A stretch of 64,000 nt of DNA from contig NZ_FNHI01000015.1 of the NCBI RefSeq assembly GCF_900103455.1, positions 62,001-126,000 of the forward strand. The letters run 5' to 3'. The position numbers and the translations under genes are program-made. Origin of the DNA: Streptomyces wuyuanensis (GTDB taxonomy: Bacteria > Actinomycetota > Actinomycetes > Streptomycetales > Streptomycetaceae). Positions 17,545 to 25,202 of this stretch are shown here, piece by piece. Below the pieces are notes generated by a model. The model was given only the letters and a program-made list of their open reading frames with translations, was not told the DNA's origin and ran no database searches. How positions within the stretch are numbered: the first letter of the stretch is position 1; every line of letters begins with the position of its first letter.

Positions 17545-17558
17545 GTGACCCGGGTCAC
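17545..17558. promoter_or_regulatory. palindrome GTGACCCGGGTCAC, candidate Crp-type site
   Basis: A 14-bp perfect palindrome 36 bp upstream of the leader-peptide ATG. It fits GTG-N6-GNCAC, the form I recall for Streptomyces Crp. Binding by Crp or another dimeric regulator is inference. Confidence 0.45.
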
Positions 17559-17594
17559 GACCGCGCGTCGTGCCCGGCGTCGTACCCTTTTCCC

Positions 17595-17681
17595 ATGCTT
17601 CCGCTCGTTCGCCGTCGCCACGTGGACTTCCTCCGCGTCACGAGCATGGGCTGTCGGGCTCACCTCCGCCCCACGCCCTGA
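17595..17681 (+). CDS. 28-residue putative cysteine-type leader peptide
   Basis: The frame encodes a 28-residue peptide whose core RRRHVDFLRVTSMGCR matches the short actinobacterial leader-peptide family with pattern RRH(V/I)DxxRxxS..C. These are found upstream of sulfur-related and other genes and are thought to sense cysteine supply through translation. The conserved Cys codon (TGT) and the Arg/His cluster are present. A clear ATG follows CCCTTTTCCC, without a good ribosome site, so it may be leaderless. The downstream gene is a 2OG-Fe(II) oxygenase 112 bp away. Confidence 0.7.
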   Translation: MLPLVRRRHVDFLRVTSMGCRAHLRPTP

Positions 17682-17793
17682 CTCCACCCCACCCGGCCCA
17701 CCGGCCCCGCCCCCACCCCGGCGGACGTCGGCGGCAGACACTCCCGGTCATCACCGGGACCGGCGGCCGGGACACAGAACAGCGGACGCACCC

Positions 17794-18840
17794 ATGTCTT
17801 CCTCGCAGAACCTCCCCCGGCACGCCTCGCGCGACCTCTCGCAGCTCCCGGTCATCGACCTCTCCGCCGCCGACCGCGGCCCCGCGGCCCGAGCCGACCT
17901 GCACGCCCGTCTCCACGGCGCCGCACACGACGTCGGCTTCTTCCAGCTGGTCGGCCACGGCGTCACCGAGGCCGAGACCGACGCCCTCATGACCGCCATG
18001 CGCGCGTTCTTCGCCCTGCCCGAGGCCGAGCGGCACGCCATCGACAACGTCAACTCGCCGCACTTCCGGGGCTACACCCGCATCGGCGACGAACGCACCG
18101 GCGGAAGCCGCGACTGGCGCGATCAGCTCGACATCGGCGCCGAGCGGCCCGCGCACGTACCCGCGCCCGGCGAGCCCCCGTACTGGTGGCTGGAGGGCCC
18201 CAACCAGTGGCCGGCCGCACTGCCCGAGCTGCGCACCGCCGCGCTCGGCTGGATCGAGCGGCTCAGCGCGGTCGCGCACCGGCTGCTCCACGAGCTGCTC
18301 GCGGCCATCGGCGCCCCGCCGGACTTCTACGACGACATCTTCGGCGACCGGGCGCATCTGCACCTGAAGCTGGTCCGCTACCCCGGCAGCGCCGGCGACG
18401 GCGCCGACCAGGGCGTCGGCGCCCACAAGGACTACGGCTTCCTCACCCTGCTGCACCAGGACGGGATCGGCGGTCTCCAGGTGCAGCGGGAGGACGGCCG
18501 CTTCCACGACGTGCCGCCGCTGCCCGGCGCGTTCGTCGTCAACCTCGGCGAACTCCTCGAGGTCGCCACCAACGGCTACCTCGTCGCCACCAACCACCGG
18601 GTGGTCAGCCCGCCCGGTGCCACCGAGCGCTTCTCGGTGCCGTTCTTCTTCAACCCGCGGCTCGACGCCCGGGTCGCGCCGCTGCCCTTCCCGTACGCGA
18701 CGGCCGCGCCCGGAGTCACCACCGACCCGGCCAACCCGCTGTTCGCCGAGTACGGGCGCAACGAACTCAAGGGCAAGCTGCGGGCGCACCCCCTGGTCGC
18801 CGCCCGCCACCACGCGGATCTCGTGGAGCGGGCGGCCTGA
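17794..18840 (+). CDS. isopenicillin N synthase-family 2OG-Fe(II) oxygenase
   Basis: A 348-residue non-haem iron dioxygenase. The N-terminal DIOX_N segment (LPVIDLSAADRG; GFFQLVGHGV) precedes the jelly-roll core with the iron triad: HKD in GVGAHKDYGFLTLL (about residue 211) and the distal His in ATNHRVVSP (about 267). The arginine that binds the 2-oxoglutarate carboxylate is in TERFSVPFFF. Substrate is unknown; the family includes IPNS, ethylene-forming enzyme and gibberellin oxidase-like proteins. A short leader peptide and a palindrome lie upstream, suggesting conditional expression. Confidence 0.9.
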   Translation: MSSSQNLPRHASRDLSQLPVIDLSAADRGPAARADLHARLHGAAHDVGFFQLVGHGVTEAETDALMTAMRAFFALPEAERHAIDNVNSPHFRGYTRIGDERTGGSRDWRDQLDIGAERPAHVPAPGEPPYWWLEGPNQWPAALPELRTAALGWIERLSAVAHRLLHELLAAIGAPPDFYDDIFGDRAHLHLKLVRYPGSAGDGADQGVGAHKDYGFLTLLHQDGIGGLQVQREDGRFHDVPPLPGAFVVNLGELLEVATNGYLVATNHRVVSPPGATERFSVPFFFNPRLDARVAPLPFPYATAAPGVTTDPANPLFAEYGRNELKGKLRAHPLVAARHHADLVERAA

Positions 18841-18891
18841 CCGCCGGCCGGGCGGCACCCGGTCCGGAGCGTCGCACGCGGCGCGCTGGCT

Positions 18892-20010
18892 CTAGCGCGC
18901 GGTGTCGGCGCTGTCGGAGATGTCGGCGTAACCCTCGATCGAGCGCGGGTCGCGCGGCCCCGGGCCGATGTAGCGGGCGGACGGGCGCACCAGCCGGCCG
19001 GTGCGCTTCTGCTCGAGGATGTGCGCCGACCAGCCGGCCGTACGGGCGCAGCTGAACATCGACGTGAACATGTGCGCCGGGACCTCGGCGAAGTCCAGCG
19101 TGATCGCCGCCCAGAACTCCACGTTCGTGGCCAGGACCCGGTCCGGGCGGCGGTTGTGCAGCTCCTCCAGCGCCGCCTTCTCCAGCGCCTCCGCGATCTC
19201 GAACCGGGGCGCGCCCAGCTCCTTCGCGGTGCGCCGCAGGACACGGGCGCGCGGGTCCTCGGCCCGGTACACCCGGTGACCGAAGCCCATCAGCCGCTCG
19301 CCCTTGTCCAGGGCCTTCTTCACGTACGCCACCGCGTCGCCGGTGCGCTCGATTTCCTCGATCATGCCGAGCACCCGGGACGGGGCACCGCCGTGCAGCG
19401 GGCCGGACATGGCGCCGACGGCGCCGGAGAGCGCGGCCGCCACGTCGGCGCCCGTCGAGGCGATGACCCGGGCCGTGAACGTGGAGGCGTTCATGCCGTG
19501 CTCCGCGGCCGACGTCCAGTAGGCGTCGACGGCCTTGACGTGCTTGGGGTCCGGCTCACCGCGCCAGCGGATCATGAACCGCTCGACGACCGACTCGGCC
19601 TTGTCGATCTCCCGCTGCGGCACCATCGGCAGGCCCTGGCCGCGGGCACTCTGTGCCACGTACGACAGCGCCATCACGGCGGCCCTGGCGAGGTCGTCCC
19701 GCGCCTGCGCCCCGTCGATGTCGAGGAGCGGCTTCAGGCCCCACACGGGGGCGAGCATCGCGAGCGCCGACTGGACGTCGACGCGGATGTCACCGGAGTG
19801 GACCGGGATCGGGAACGGCTCGGCGGGCGGCAGTCCGGGGTTGAACGCCCCGTCCACCAGCAGCCCCCACACGTTCCCGAAGGAGACATGGCCGACGAGG
19901 TCCTCGATGTCGACACCGCGGTAGCGGAGCGCGCCGCCTTCCTTGTCGGGTTCGGCGATCTCCGTCTCGAACGCGACGACTCCCTCGAGTCCGGGTACGA
20001 AATCGGACAT
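18892..20010 (-). CDS. citrate synthase-like protein (citrate synthase 2 group)
   Basis: A 372-residue citrate synthase-fold protein with the two catalytic histidine motifs, GPLHGGAPSR and MGFGHRVY, and the C-terminal arginine region (FSCARTAGWSAHILEQ). In classical citrate synthases a catalytic Asp lies in NVDFYSG; here the equivalent appears to be NVEFWAA, a Glu. The enzyme would condense acetyl-CoA with oxaloacetate or a related oxo acid. It is transcribed alone and diverges from pdxH. The family is certain; which acyl-CoA and oxo acid it uses is not. Confidence 0.88.
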   Translation of the reverse strand: MSDFVPGLEGVVAFETEIAEPDKEGGALRYRGVDIEDLVGHVSFGNVWGLLVDGAFNPGLPPAEPFPIPVHSGDIRVDVQSALAMLAPVWGLKPLLDIDGAQARDDLARAAVMALSYVAQSARGQGLPMVPQREIDKAESVVERFMIRWRGEPDPKHVKAVDAYWTSAAEHGMNASTFTARVIASTGADVAAALSGAVGAMSGPLHGGAPSRVLGMIEEIERTGDAVAYVKKALDKGERLMGFGHRVYRAEDPRARVLRRTAKELGAPRFEIAEALEKAALEELHNRRPDRVLATNVEFWAAITLDFAEVPAHMFTSMFSCARTAGWSAHILEQKRTGRLVRPSARYIGPGPRDPRSIEGYADISDSADTAR

Positions 20011-20350
20011 CAGGCGGCTCCTCAGGATGTGTGCGAGACAAGCTTCGGCCCGGGTGGGTCACCACCACGGTGATGCCCCGCGCGGGGCGTGGTCACCCGC
20101 TCCGCGTCGTAGGGAGGCCACAGGGCCCAGCGCACGATTTTGGCCGGTCCCACTGGTGCGGGGAAGCGTGACATCCGGCACAGTGCGCCGAACCGGCCCC
20201 GGAGGGTTGGCGGCACTCCGTGCCGGGAAGACTCCGCCGCGCCCCGAACGGGTGATGGCGGAGCCCGGCCGCGCCGCGACTCCGACCGCCTCGGCGCAGG
20301 CCCGGGATCGCGGGAGGATCACCCGGCGCACCGTGCGGCAGGATGATTCC
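20011..20350. other. divergent promoter region between citrate synthase-like gene and pdxH
   Basis: No convincing gene lies in this 340-base gap. It contains a palindrome GCCCCGCGCGGGGC at 20075-20088 flanked by GGTCACC-type half-sites, which could be regulatory or the base of a hairpin. The start of pdxH has AGGATG upstream. I see no other recognisable signal. Confidence 0.5.
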
Positions 20351-21010
20351 GTGACCGACGCCCTCGATCCCGCCGCCATGCGCGAGCACTACCGCTCGAC
20401 GCCGCTCGACGAGGCGGAACTGCCCGCCGAGCCGATGGAACAGTTCGTCCACTGGTTCAAGGACGCCGCGGCCGGCCGGCTCCACGAGCCGAACGCCATG
20501 ATCGTCTCCACGGCCACGCCCGACGGCCGGCCGTCCTCCCGGACCGTGCTGCTGAAGCACTTCGACGACCGCGGCTTCGTCTTCTACACGAACTACGCCT
20601 CGCGCAAGGGCCGTGAACTCGGCGCCAATCCGCACGTCTCGCTGCTCTTCCCCTGGCACCCGCTGACGCGCCAGGTCATCGTCACCGGAACCGCGGCGCG
20701 GGTGGGCCGCGACGAGACCGCCGCGTACTTCCGCACCCGGCCGCACGGTTCCCAGCTCGGGGCCTGGGCGAGCCCCCAGTCGGCGGTGCTGTCGTCCCGC
20801 GGGGAACTGCTGCGCCGGTACGAGGAGCTCGCCGGCCGGTACCCGGCCGGCGAGCAGATCCCGGTGCCGCCGGAATGGGGCGGGTACCGGGTGACGCCCG
20901 AGACGGTCGAGTTCTGGCAGGGCCACGAGAACCGGCTCCACGACCGGCTCCGGTACGTCCGCACACCCGGTGAGCCCGGTGGCTGGCGCGTCGAGCGGCT
21001 CGCTCCGTAG
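20351..21010 (+). CDS. pdxH: pyridoxamine 5'-phosphate oxidase
   Basis: A 219-residue FMN enzyme that oxidises pyridoxine or pyridoxamine 5'-phosphate to pyridoxal 5'-phosphate. Family signatures are MREHYRSTPLDE at the N-terminus, the FMN-binding RTVLLKHFDDRGFVFYTNY region (residues about 59-77), ASRKGREL, and the C-terminal pair EFWQGHENRLHDR and RLAP. Length and order match PdxH. Start is the GTG at 20351. It is monocistronic, and a terminator-like hairpin lies about 80 bases downstream. Confidence 0.95.
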   Translation: MTDALDPAAMREHYRSTPLDEAELPAEPMEQFVHWFKDAAAGRLHEPNAMIVSTATPDGRPSSRTVLLKHFDDRGFVFYTNYASRKGRELGANPHVSLLFPWHPLTRQVIVTGTAARVGRDETAAYFRTRPHGSQLGAWASPQSAVLSSRGELLRRYEELAGRYPAGEQIPVPPEWGGYRVTPETVEFWQGHENRLHDRLRYVRTPGEPGGWRVERLAP

Positions 21011-21085
21011 GGGGCACGGCGGGCCCGTGCCGGCAGCCGGGCGGCGTGCGGGGCGTCTTCGGGAGGGTGGGCCGGAAACGCAGAA

Positions 21086-21147
21086 ACCCGCGGGCTCGGG
21101 TCCCTCCGAGGAGGAAGCCGGCCGGACGTGCCGGCGAGCCCGCGGGT
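21086..21147 (-). terminator. 13-bp stem hairpin ending the short minus-strand unit
   Basis: ACCCGCGGGCTCG at 21086-21098 pairs perfectly with CGAGCCCGCGGGT at 21135-21147. The loop contains further self-complementary sequence. Read on the minus strand it is followed by a T-rich TTTCTG, so it can end the short transcript starting near 21275. It may also stop pdxH transcripts from the other side. Confidence 0.65.
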
Positions 21148-21210
21148 CGGTGACTGCTTGGATTTCGGCAGTGGCCCTGCCGAGGTGCACGAAGGTGCGA
21201 CGACGGGCCG

Positions 21211-21249
21211 CTAGCCCGCAGCCACCTCTCGCGTCCGGAATGCCATCAT
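21211..21249 (-). CDS. 12-codon micro-ORF in a short antisense transcription unit
   Basis: On the minus strand ATG ATG opens a 12-residue frame MMAFRTREVAAG that ends at TAG 21213-21211. GGGAGG lies 12 bases before the first ATG. The frame sits between a good promoter (21282-21310) and the strong hairpin at 21086-21147, giving a predicted RNA of roughly 190 bases. The RNA may act as a small RNA, the peptide may act itself, or the frame may be a leader. No larger gene follows in the same direction before the citrate synthase-like gene 1.2 kb away. Not a recognised family. Confidence 0.45.
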   Translation of the reverse strand: MMAFRTREVAAG

Positions 21250-21281
21250 GTTCCGAATCACCTCCCTTCTCGAGGCGTCCC

Positions 21282-21310
21282 ACACTAGGAACCTCGGGAG
21301 GACGACTCAA
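21282..21310 (-). promoter_or_regulatory. sigma-70-like promoter TTGAGT-N17-TAGTGT
   Basis: On the minus strand the -35 hexamer is TTGAGT (21310-21305) and the -10 hexamer TAGTGT (21287-21282), spaced by exactly 17 bases. Transcription would begin near 21275, upstream of the ribosome site GGGAGG and the micro-ORF at 21249. This is among the best consensus promoters in the window. Confidence 0.65.
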
Positions 21311-21440
21311 CCCTTTTTTGCCCGGGCGACGATTTCCGGGAAATTGATGTGCCCTGAGTCACGTTCCAGTTGAATGATCTGGGGTGCCGCTTTGCGGAGG
21401 GCGGCACGGGCCGAGGACGCGTCCTGCAGGGGGTGCCAGG

Positions 21441-22802
21441 ATGAGTGCTTCCAAGAGCGAGGCCGCCAGCGCGCTGGGTCCGGACGAGCCGGAGCGCGAC
21501 GGCCCCGGTTCCGATCTGCTCGCCGCGCTGCTGGACGGGATGGACGCGGCGCTGTGCGCGTTCGACGCGGACGGTGTGATCACCCACTGGAACCGGGAGG
21601 CCGAGCGGATCCTCGGCTGGTCGGCCGAGGAGGCCGTCGGACGGCGCGGTTTCGCCGGGTGGGCGGTGCGGACCGCTGACGCGGACGACGTACAGGGCCG
21701 GCTGATGGCCGCGATGACCGCGCCGGGCCGCCAGGTGCACGAGTTCGCGCTGCTGCGCAAGGACGGCGGGCGGGTACTCGTACGGACGCAGTCGGCCGGG
21801 GTCCCCGGGGCCGACGGCCGGCCCGCCGGGGTGTACTGCGCGTTCAGCGAGGTGCACGCCCAGATCGACCTGGAGCGTTCGATCGCCCTGAGCGAGGCGC
21901 TGTTCGAGGACGCGTCGTGGGGCGTCGTGCTGGTGGACGTCGACCTGCGGCCCGCCGTCGTGAACCGGTACGCGGCCCGGATGCTGGGCGCCGGCGGGCG
22001 TACGACGGCGCTCGGGCGCCCGCTCGGCGAGCTGATCGTGCAGGGCGTCGAAGAGGTGGAGGGCGCACTGCACCACGTCCTCGCCGACGGTGCGCCGGGC
22101 GCGCTCGTCGAGCTCTGGCTGACGGTGCGCACCGAGGAGGGCGAGCAGCGCAGGTGCTGGCGCAGCGGATTCCTCAGGCTGGCTTCGCCACTGGCCGAGG
22201 AGCCGGTGCCGCTCGGCGTCGGCTGGCTGTTCCAGGACGTCACCGAGGCCAGGCTCGCGGAGCAGGAGGCGGACCGGCAGCGGTTCAGGTCCAGCCAGCT
22301 GCACCGGGCCGCCAGGGCGGCGGCGGAGTGCGAGGACCCGATGGAGGCGGCGACGACGCAGCTGGACTTCGCCCTCGCCGGGTTCGCGGACCACGCCCTC
22401 CTCGACGTGCTGTCGCCGGAAGGCGGACGGCTGGTGCGGGCCGCGGCGACGCCGTCGGGCGCCCCGGGACCCGTCGCCAGGGTGGTGGGAGCGGGCATCC
22501 CGCTCCGTTACCCGCAGGGCCACCCGGCGCTCCAGGCGATGGACCGCGCCGGTTCCGTCCGCACGAGCACGGGGGGAGGGCCGGACCGCACCGAGAGCTG
22601 GGCCGCCGAACGCCAGTGGCCGCGCGACGCGGTGCACGCCCTGTCCACGGTGCTCCGCAGCCGCGGTCGCACGCTCGGCGTCGTCACCTTCCTGCGGTCC
22701 GCCAACCGTCCCCGCTTCGAACGCCCCGACGCGGAGTACGCGGAGAGCGTCGCGGCGCACGTGGCCTCGGCGCTGGACCTGGCGGGCGTGCAGGGCGGAT
22801 AG
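21441..22802 (+). CDS. PAS-PAS-GAF sensory protein without an output domain
   Basis: A 453-residue protein. The first PAS domain covers about residues 30-145 (MDAALCAFDADGVITHWNREAERILGW in two parts). A second PAS-like domain follows (about 155-280, WGVVLVDVDLRPAVVNRYAARMLG), then a short helix and a C-terminal GAF-like domain (about 300-450). In Streptomyces this architecture usually continues into a PP2C/SpoIIE phosphatase, but here the protein ends after GAF. It may bind a ligand and act through protein contacts in sigma-factor or anti-anti-sigma networks. It is soluble, starts at ATG 21441 with GGGGGTGCCAGG upstream, and is convergent with the SIS gene. Confidence 0.8.
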   Translation: MSASKSEAASALGPDEPERDGPGSDLLAALLDGMDAALCAFDADGVITHWNREAERILGWSAEEAVGRRGFAGWAVRTADADDVQGRLMAAMTAPGRQVHEFALLRKDGGRVLVRTQSAGVPGADGRPAGVYCAFSEVHAQIDLERSIALSEALFEDASWGVVLVDVDLRPAVVNRYAARMLGAGGRTTALGRPLGELIVQGVEEVEGALHHVLADGAPGALVELWLTVRTEEGEQRRCWRSGFLRLASPLAEEPVPLGVGWLFQDVTEARLAEQEADRQRFRSSQLHRAARAAAECEDPMEAATTQLDFALAGFADHALLDVLSPEGGRLVRAAATPSGAPGPVARVVGAGIPLRYPQGHPALQAMDRAGSVRTSTGGGPDRTESWAAERQWPRDAVHALSTVLRSRGRTLGVVTFLRSANRPRFERPDAEYAESVAAHVASALDLAGVQGG

Positions 22803-22922
22803 CGCCCTCCGCCGCCGGGGCGACCGGGCCGCGGGCCGGGGTGGCCGCGGGCTCGTGCGTTCCGCCTTCGTGCGTTCCGCGCCGGCCCCGGCCGGGCGGG
22901 TGCGAGGGGGAGTGGCGCGAGT

Positions 22923-23678
22923 TCAGCGGCGGTAGAAGATCCGGTCCGCGTACTCGGCCATGACCCGGCCGTTCCACTCGTGTCCGCCGTCCACGTTGCC
23001 CGACCGCAGCAGCGGCGGCTCGATGCCGCGCTCGGCCAGTTCGCCGGCCGCCGCGGCCATGGTCGCCTGCATCAGGGCGCTGGTGACGACCGTGGAGGCG
23101 GGAGCGAACGGGGCCGCGATGCCCTCGGCGGTCAGCTCGGCGTCGCCGACGGCGATCTTGGAGTCGAGGACGATGTCGCAGTGGTCCTTGAGATACGTGC
23201 CGGACGCGTGCCGGGACTTCGTCTCAGTGGCGTAGGCCGCGGACGTCACACCGATCACCTTCAGACCGAGCGCGCGCGCGTTCATGGCCATCTCGACGGG
23301 CAGGGCGTTGCGGCCGGACAGGGAGATGACGACCAGCACGTCGCCGGCGCGGGCGGGGCTGGAGTCGAGCACGGCACCGGCGAGGCCGTCGACGCGCTCC
23401 AGTGCGGAGCCGAGGGTCGCCGGCATCACGTCGACGCCGACGACGCCCGGGACGGCCAGCAGGTTCATCAGCGCCAGACCGCCCGCGCGGTAGACCACGT
23501 CCTGCGCGGCGAGCGAGGAGTGGCCCGCGCCGAAGGCGAACAGCCGCCCGCCCGCGGCGACGGTGTCGGCGATGGCCGCACCGGCCGCGGCGATGTTCGC
23601 CGCCTCCTCGTCGCGCACGCGCTCCAGCAGGCCGATCGCGGCGTCGAAGAACCGACCCGCCAGCTTGTCCTCGCCCAT
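22923..23678 (-). CDS. SIS-domain phosphosugar-binding protein
   Basis: A 251-residue protein with one SIS domain. The phosphate-binding segments are FAFGAGHSSLAAQDV (about residues 47-61) and VVISLSGRNALPVEMA (about 120-135). SIS proteins isomerise sugar phosphates or sense them. This group (UPF0309-like) is stand-alone and of unknown reaction, perhaps acting on N-acetylglucosamine or muramic acid phosphates. It diverges from the DmdR-like regulator 151 bases away, so the two may share a regulatory region. Confidence 0.85.
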   Translation of the reverse strand: MGEDKLAGRFFDAAIGLLERVRDEEAANIAAAGAAIADTVAAGGRLFAFGAGHSSLAAQDVVYRAGGLALMNLLAVPGVVGVDVMPATLGSALERVDGLAGAVLDSSPARAGDVLVVISLSGRNALPVEMAMNARALGLKVIGVTSAAYATETKSRHASGTYLKDHCDIVLDSKIAVGDAELTAEGIAAPFAPASTVVTSALMQATMAAAAGELAERGIEPPLLRSGNVDGGHEWNGRVMAEYADRIFYRR

Positions 23679-23829
23679 TGCGGTCGCCCCTTCTCGTCGT
23701 GTCGCGGATCACGTTGCGGTCTGGACCATTGCTCTGTCAATACGGGTTCCAGGCAGGCATGGCCCGGTTGTCGGCGGCATGCGTCAGAATTGGGGCAGGG
23801 CCACCGCACGACTTCATCGAGGGGCACGT

Positions 23830-24522
23830 ATGTCCGGACTGATCGACACCACGGAGATGTATCTCCGCACCATCCTCGAGCTGGAAGAGGAAGGCGTGGT
23901 CCCGATGCGCGCCCGTATCGCGGAGCGGCTCGACCAGAGCGGGCCGACCGTCAGCCAGACCGTCGCGCGGATGGAGCGCGACGGGCTCGTGACGGTCGCG
24001 GGCGACCGTCACCTGGAGCTGACCGAGGAGGGCCGCAGGCTCGCCACCCGCGTGATGCGCAAGCACCGGCTCGCCGAGTGCCTCCTGGTCGATGTGATCG
24101 GCCTGGAGTGGGAGCAGGTCCACGCCGAGGCGTGCCGTTGGGAGCACGTGATGAGCGAGGCCGTGGAGCGGCGCGTGCTCGAGCTGCTGCGGCACCCGAC
24201 CGAGTCGCCGTACGGCAATCCGATCCCGGGTCTGGAGGAGCTGGGCGAGAAGTCGGAGGCCGAGGCGTTCCTGGACGACGGCATGGTCAGCCTGGCCGAT
24301 CTCGACGCGGGCGCGGAGGCCAAGACGGTGGTCGTCCGGCGCATCGGGGAGCCGATCCAGACGGACGCCCAGCTGATGTACACGCTGCGGCGAGCCGGTG
24401 TGCAGCCCGGCTCGGTGGTGAGCGTGACGGAGTCGGCCGGCGGTGTGCTGGTGGGCAGCGGCGGTGAGGCCGCGGAGCTGGAGGCGGACGTCGCCTCCCA
24501 CGTCTTCGTGGCGAAGCGCTGA
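23830..24522 (+). CDS. dmdR: DtxR/IdeR-family iron-dependent repressor
   Basis: A 230-residue metal-activated repressor, the usual DmdR/IdeR length. The winged HTH (residues 1-73) includes RIAERLDQSGPTVSQTVARM. The dimerisation and metal-site residues of DtxR are present: H and E in MRKHRLAECLL (DtxR H79, E83) and H, C, E, H in HAEACRWEHVM (H98, C102, E105, H106). An SH3-like C-terminal domain follows. With Fe2+ it should repress siderophore and iron-uptake genes and guard iron homeostasis. No classic iron box is visible in this window. Confidence 0.93.
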   Translation: MSGLIDTTEMYLRTILELEEEGVVPMRARIAERLDQSGPTVSQTVARMERDGLVTVAGDRHLELTEEGRRLATRVMRKHRLAECLLVDVIGLEWEQVHAEACRWEHVMSEAVERRVLELLRHPTESPYGNPIPGLEELGEKSEAEAFLDDGMVSLADLDAGAEAKTVVVRRIGEPIQTDAQLMYTLRRAGVQPGSVVSVTESAGGVLVGSGGEAAELEADVASHVFVAKR

Positions 24523-24690
24523 TTCCTCACTCGGAGCCCGTCCGGTCCGGGGGGCCGGTCGCCGGAGCCGCCGAGCGACCGGCGCACAGGCCCTGATCGG
24601 TCCGCACGGCCCGCCCGGCCACCGGGGTCAGTCCCACCGCATCGGTTCACCGGCTCGCAGGAGCCTCAGTGGGCGACGAAGGCTCATCCG

Positions 24691-24726
24691 GCGCGCCCGT
24701 ACCGCACATCCGCGGTACGGGCGCGC
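24691..24726 (+). terminator. 15-bp stem terminator after the iron regulator
   Basis: GCGCGCCCGTACCGC at 24691-24705 pairs perfectly with 24712-24726 across a six-base loop, followed by TTCGTCGTTCG. It is 168 bases past the dmdR stop and is strong enough to act in either direction. Confidence 0.75.
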
Positions 24727-25116
24727 TTCGTCGTTCGTCGCGCGACTCCTCCGCCCGCCGTGGCGCCTCATTCAGAATGCGCTTTCCGGCCGGAACGGCA
24801 GCGCCCGGGCGGTTCGCGTGCCACGCTGTGGCTGGGGCATATGACCTGGGTGGGCCGGGGCGGGCCGGGGGGTCGGTTCGCCGCAGGGGAGGGAGCGGAT
24901 CATGCGCCTGTCGAACGCGGAGAGCCCCGGCGCCCTGGGGCGCCGGGGCCTGTCCTCCCCTTTGCTGACCCGGAGCCCCGAGCTCTCAGGGTCAATCCCC
25001 TCGGACCGTTTTCCCCGAGCGGCCCGCCTCCCGCTGAAGATCTCCCCTCGGCGGCGGCCGTCAATCCTTGAGGGTGGTCACTCGAACGAGGGGTGTTGCT
25101 CGCCGGAGGCCGGTTT
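24727..25116. other. gene-poor spacer with a second hairpin
   Basis: No gene can be supported. A 78-codon frame opens at ATG 24902 after a good GGGGAGGGAG, but its composition looks random. An 11-bp stem (24924-24934 with 24939-24949, loop CTGG) followed by a pyrimidine-rich run looks like a second terminator or attenuator. Nothing else is recognised. Confidence 0.4.
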
Positions 25117-25132
25117 TCGAATAGAAGTTCGA
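25117..25132. promoter_or_regulatory. SOS-box-like inverted repeat TCGAAT-N4-GTTCGA
   Basis: This 16-bp element matches the actinobacterial LexA box (TCGAAC-N4-GTTCGA) at 11 of 12 fixed positions. It ends 70 bp before the alpha/beta hydrolase start and overlaps a -10-like TAGTCT at 25133. LexA control of the hydrolase is inference. Confidence 0.5.
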
Positions 25133-25202
25133 TAGTCTGGCGGAGCTCGATCGCTTCGGAGAGCCCGGAGATCCACGGGGGCCAGAAGGGGGTGCCAGGA
25201 CC

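Noticed and set aside
24902..25135. A 78-codon frame with a good ribosome site
   Set aside because: Contains a terminator-like hairpin near its start and the SOS-like box near its end, and its residue use looks random.
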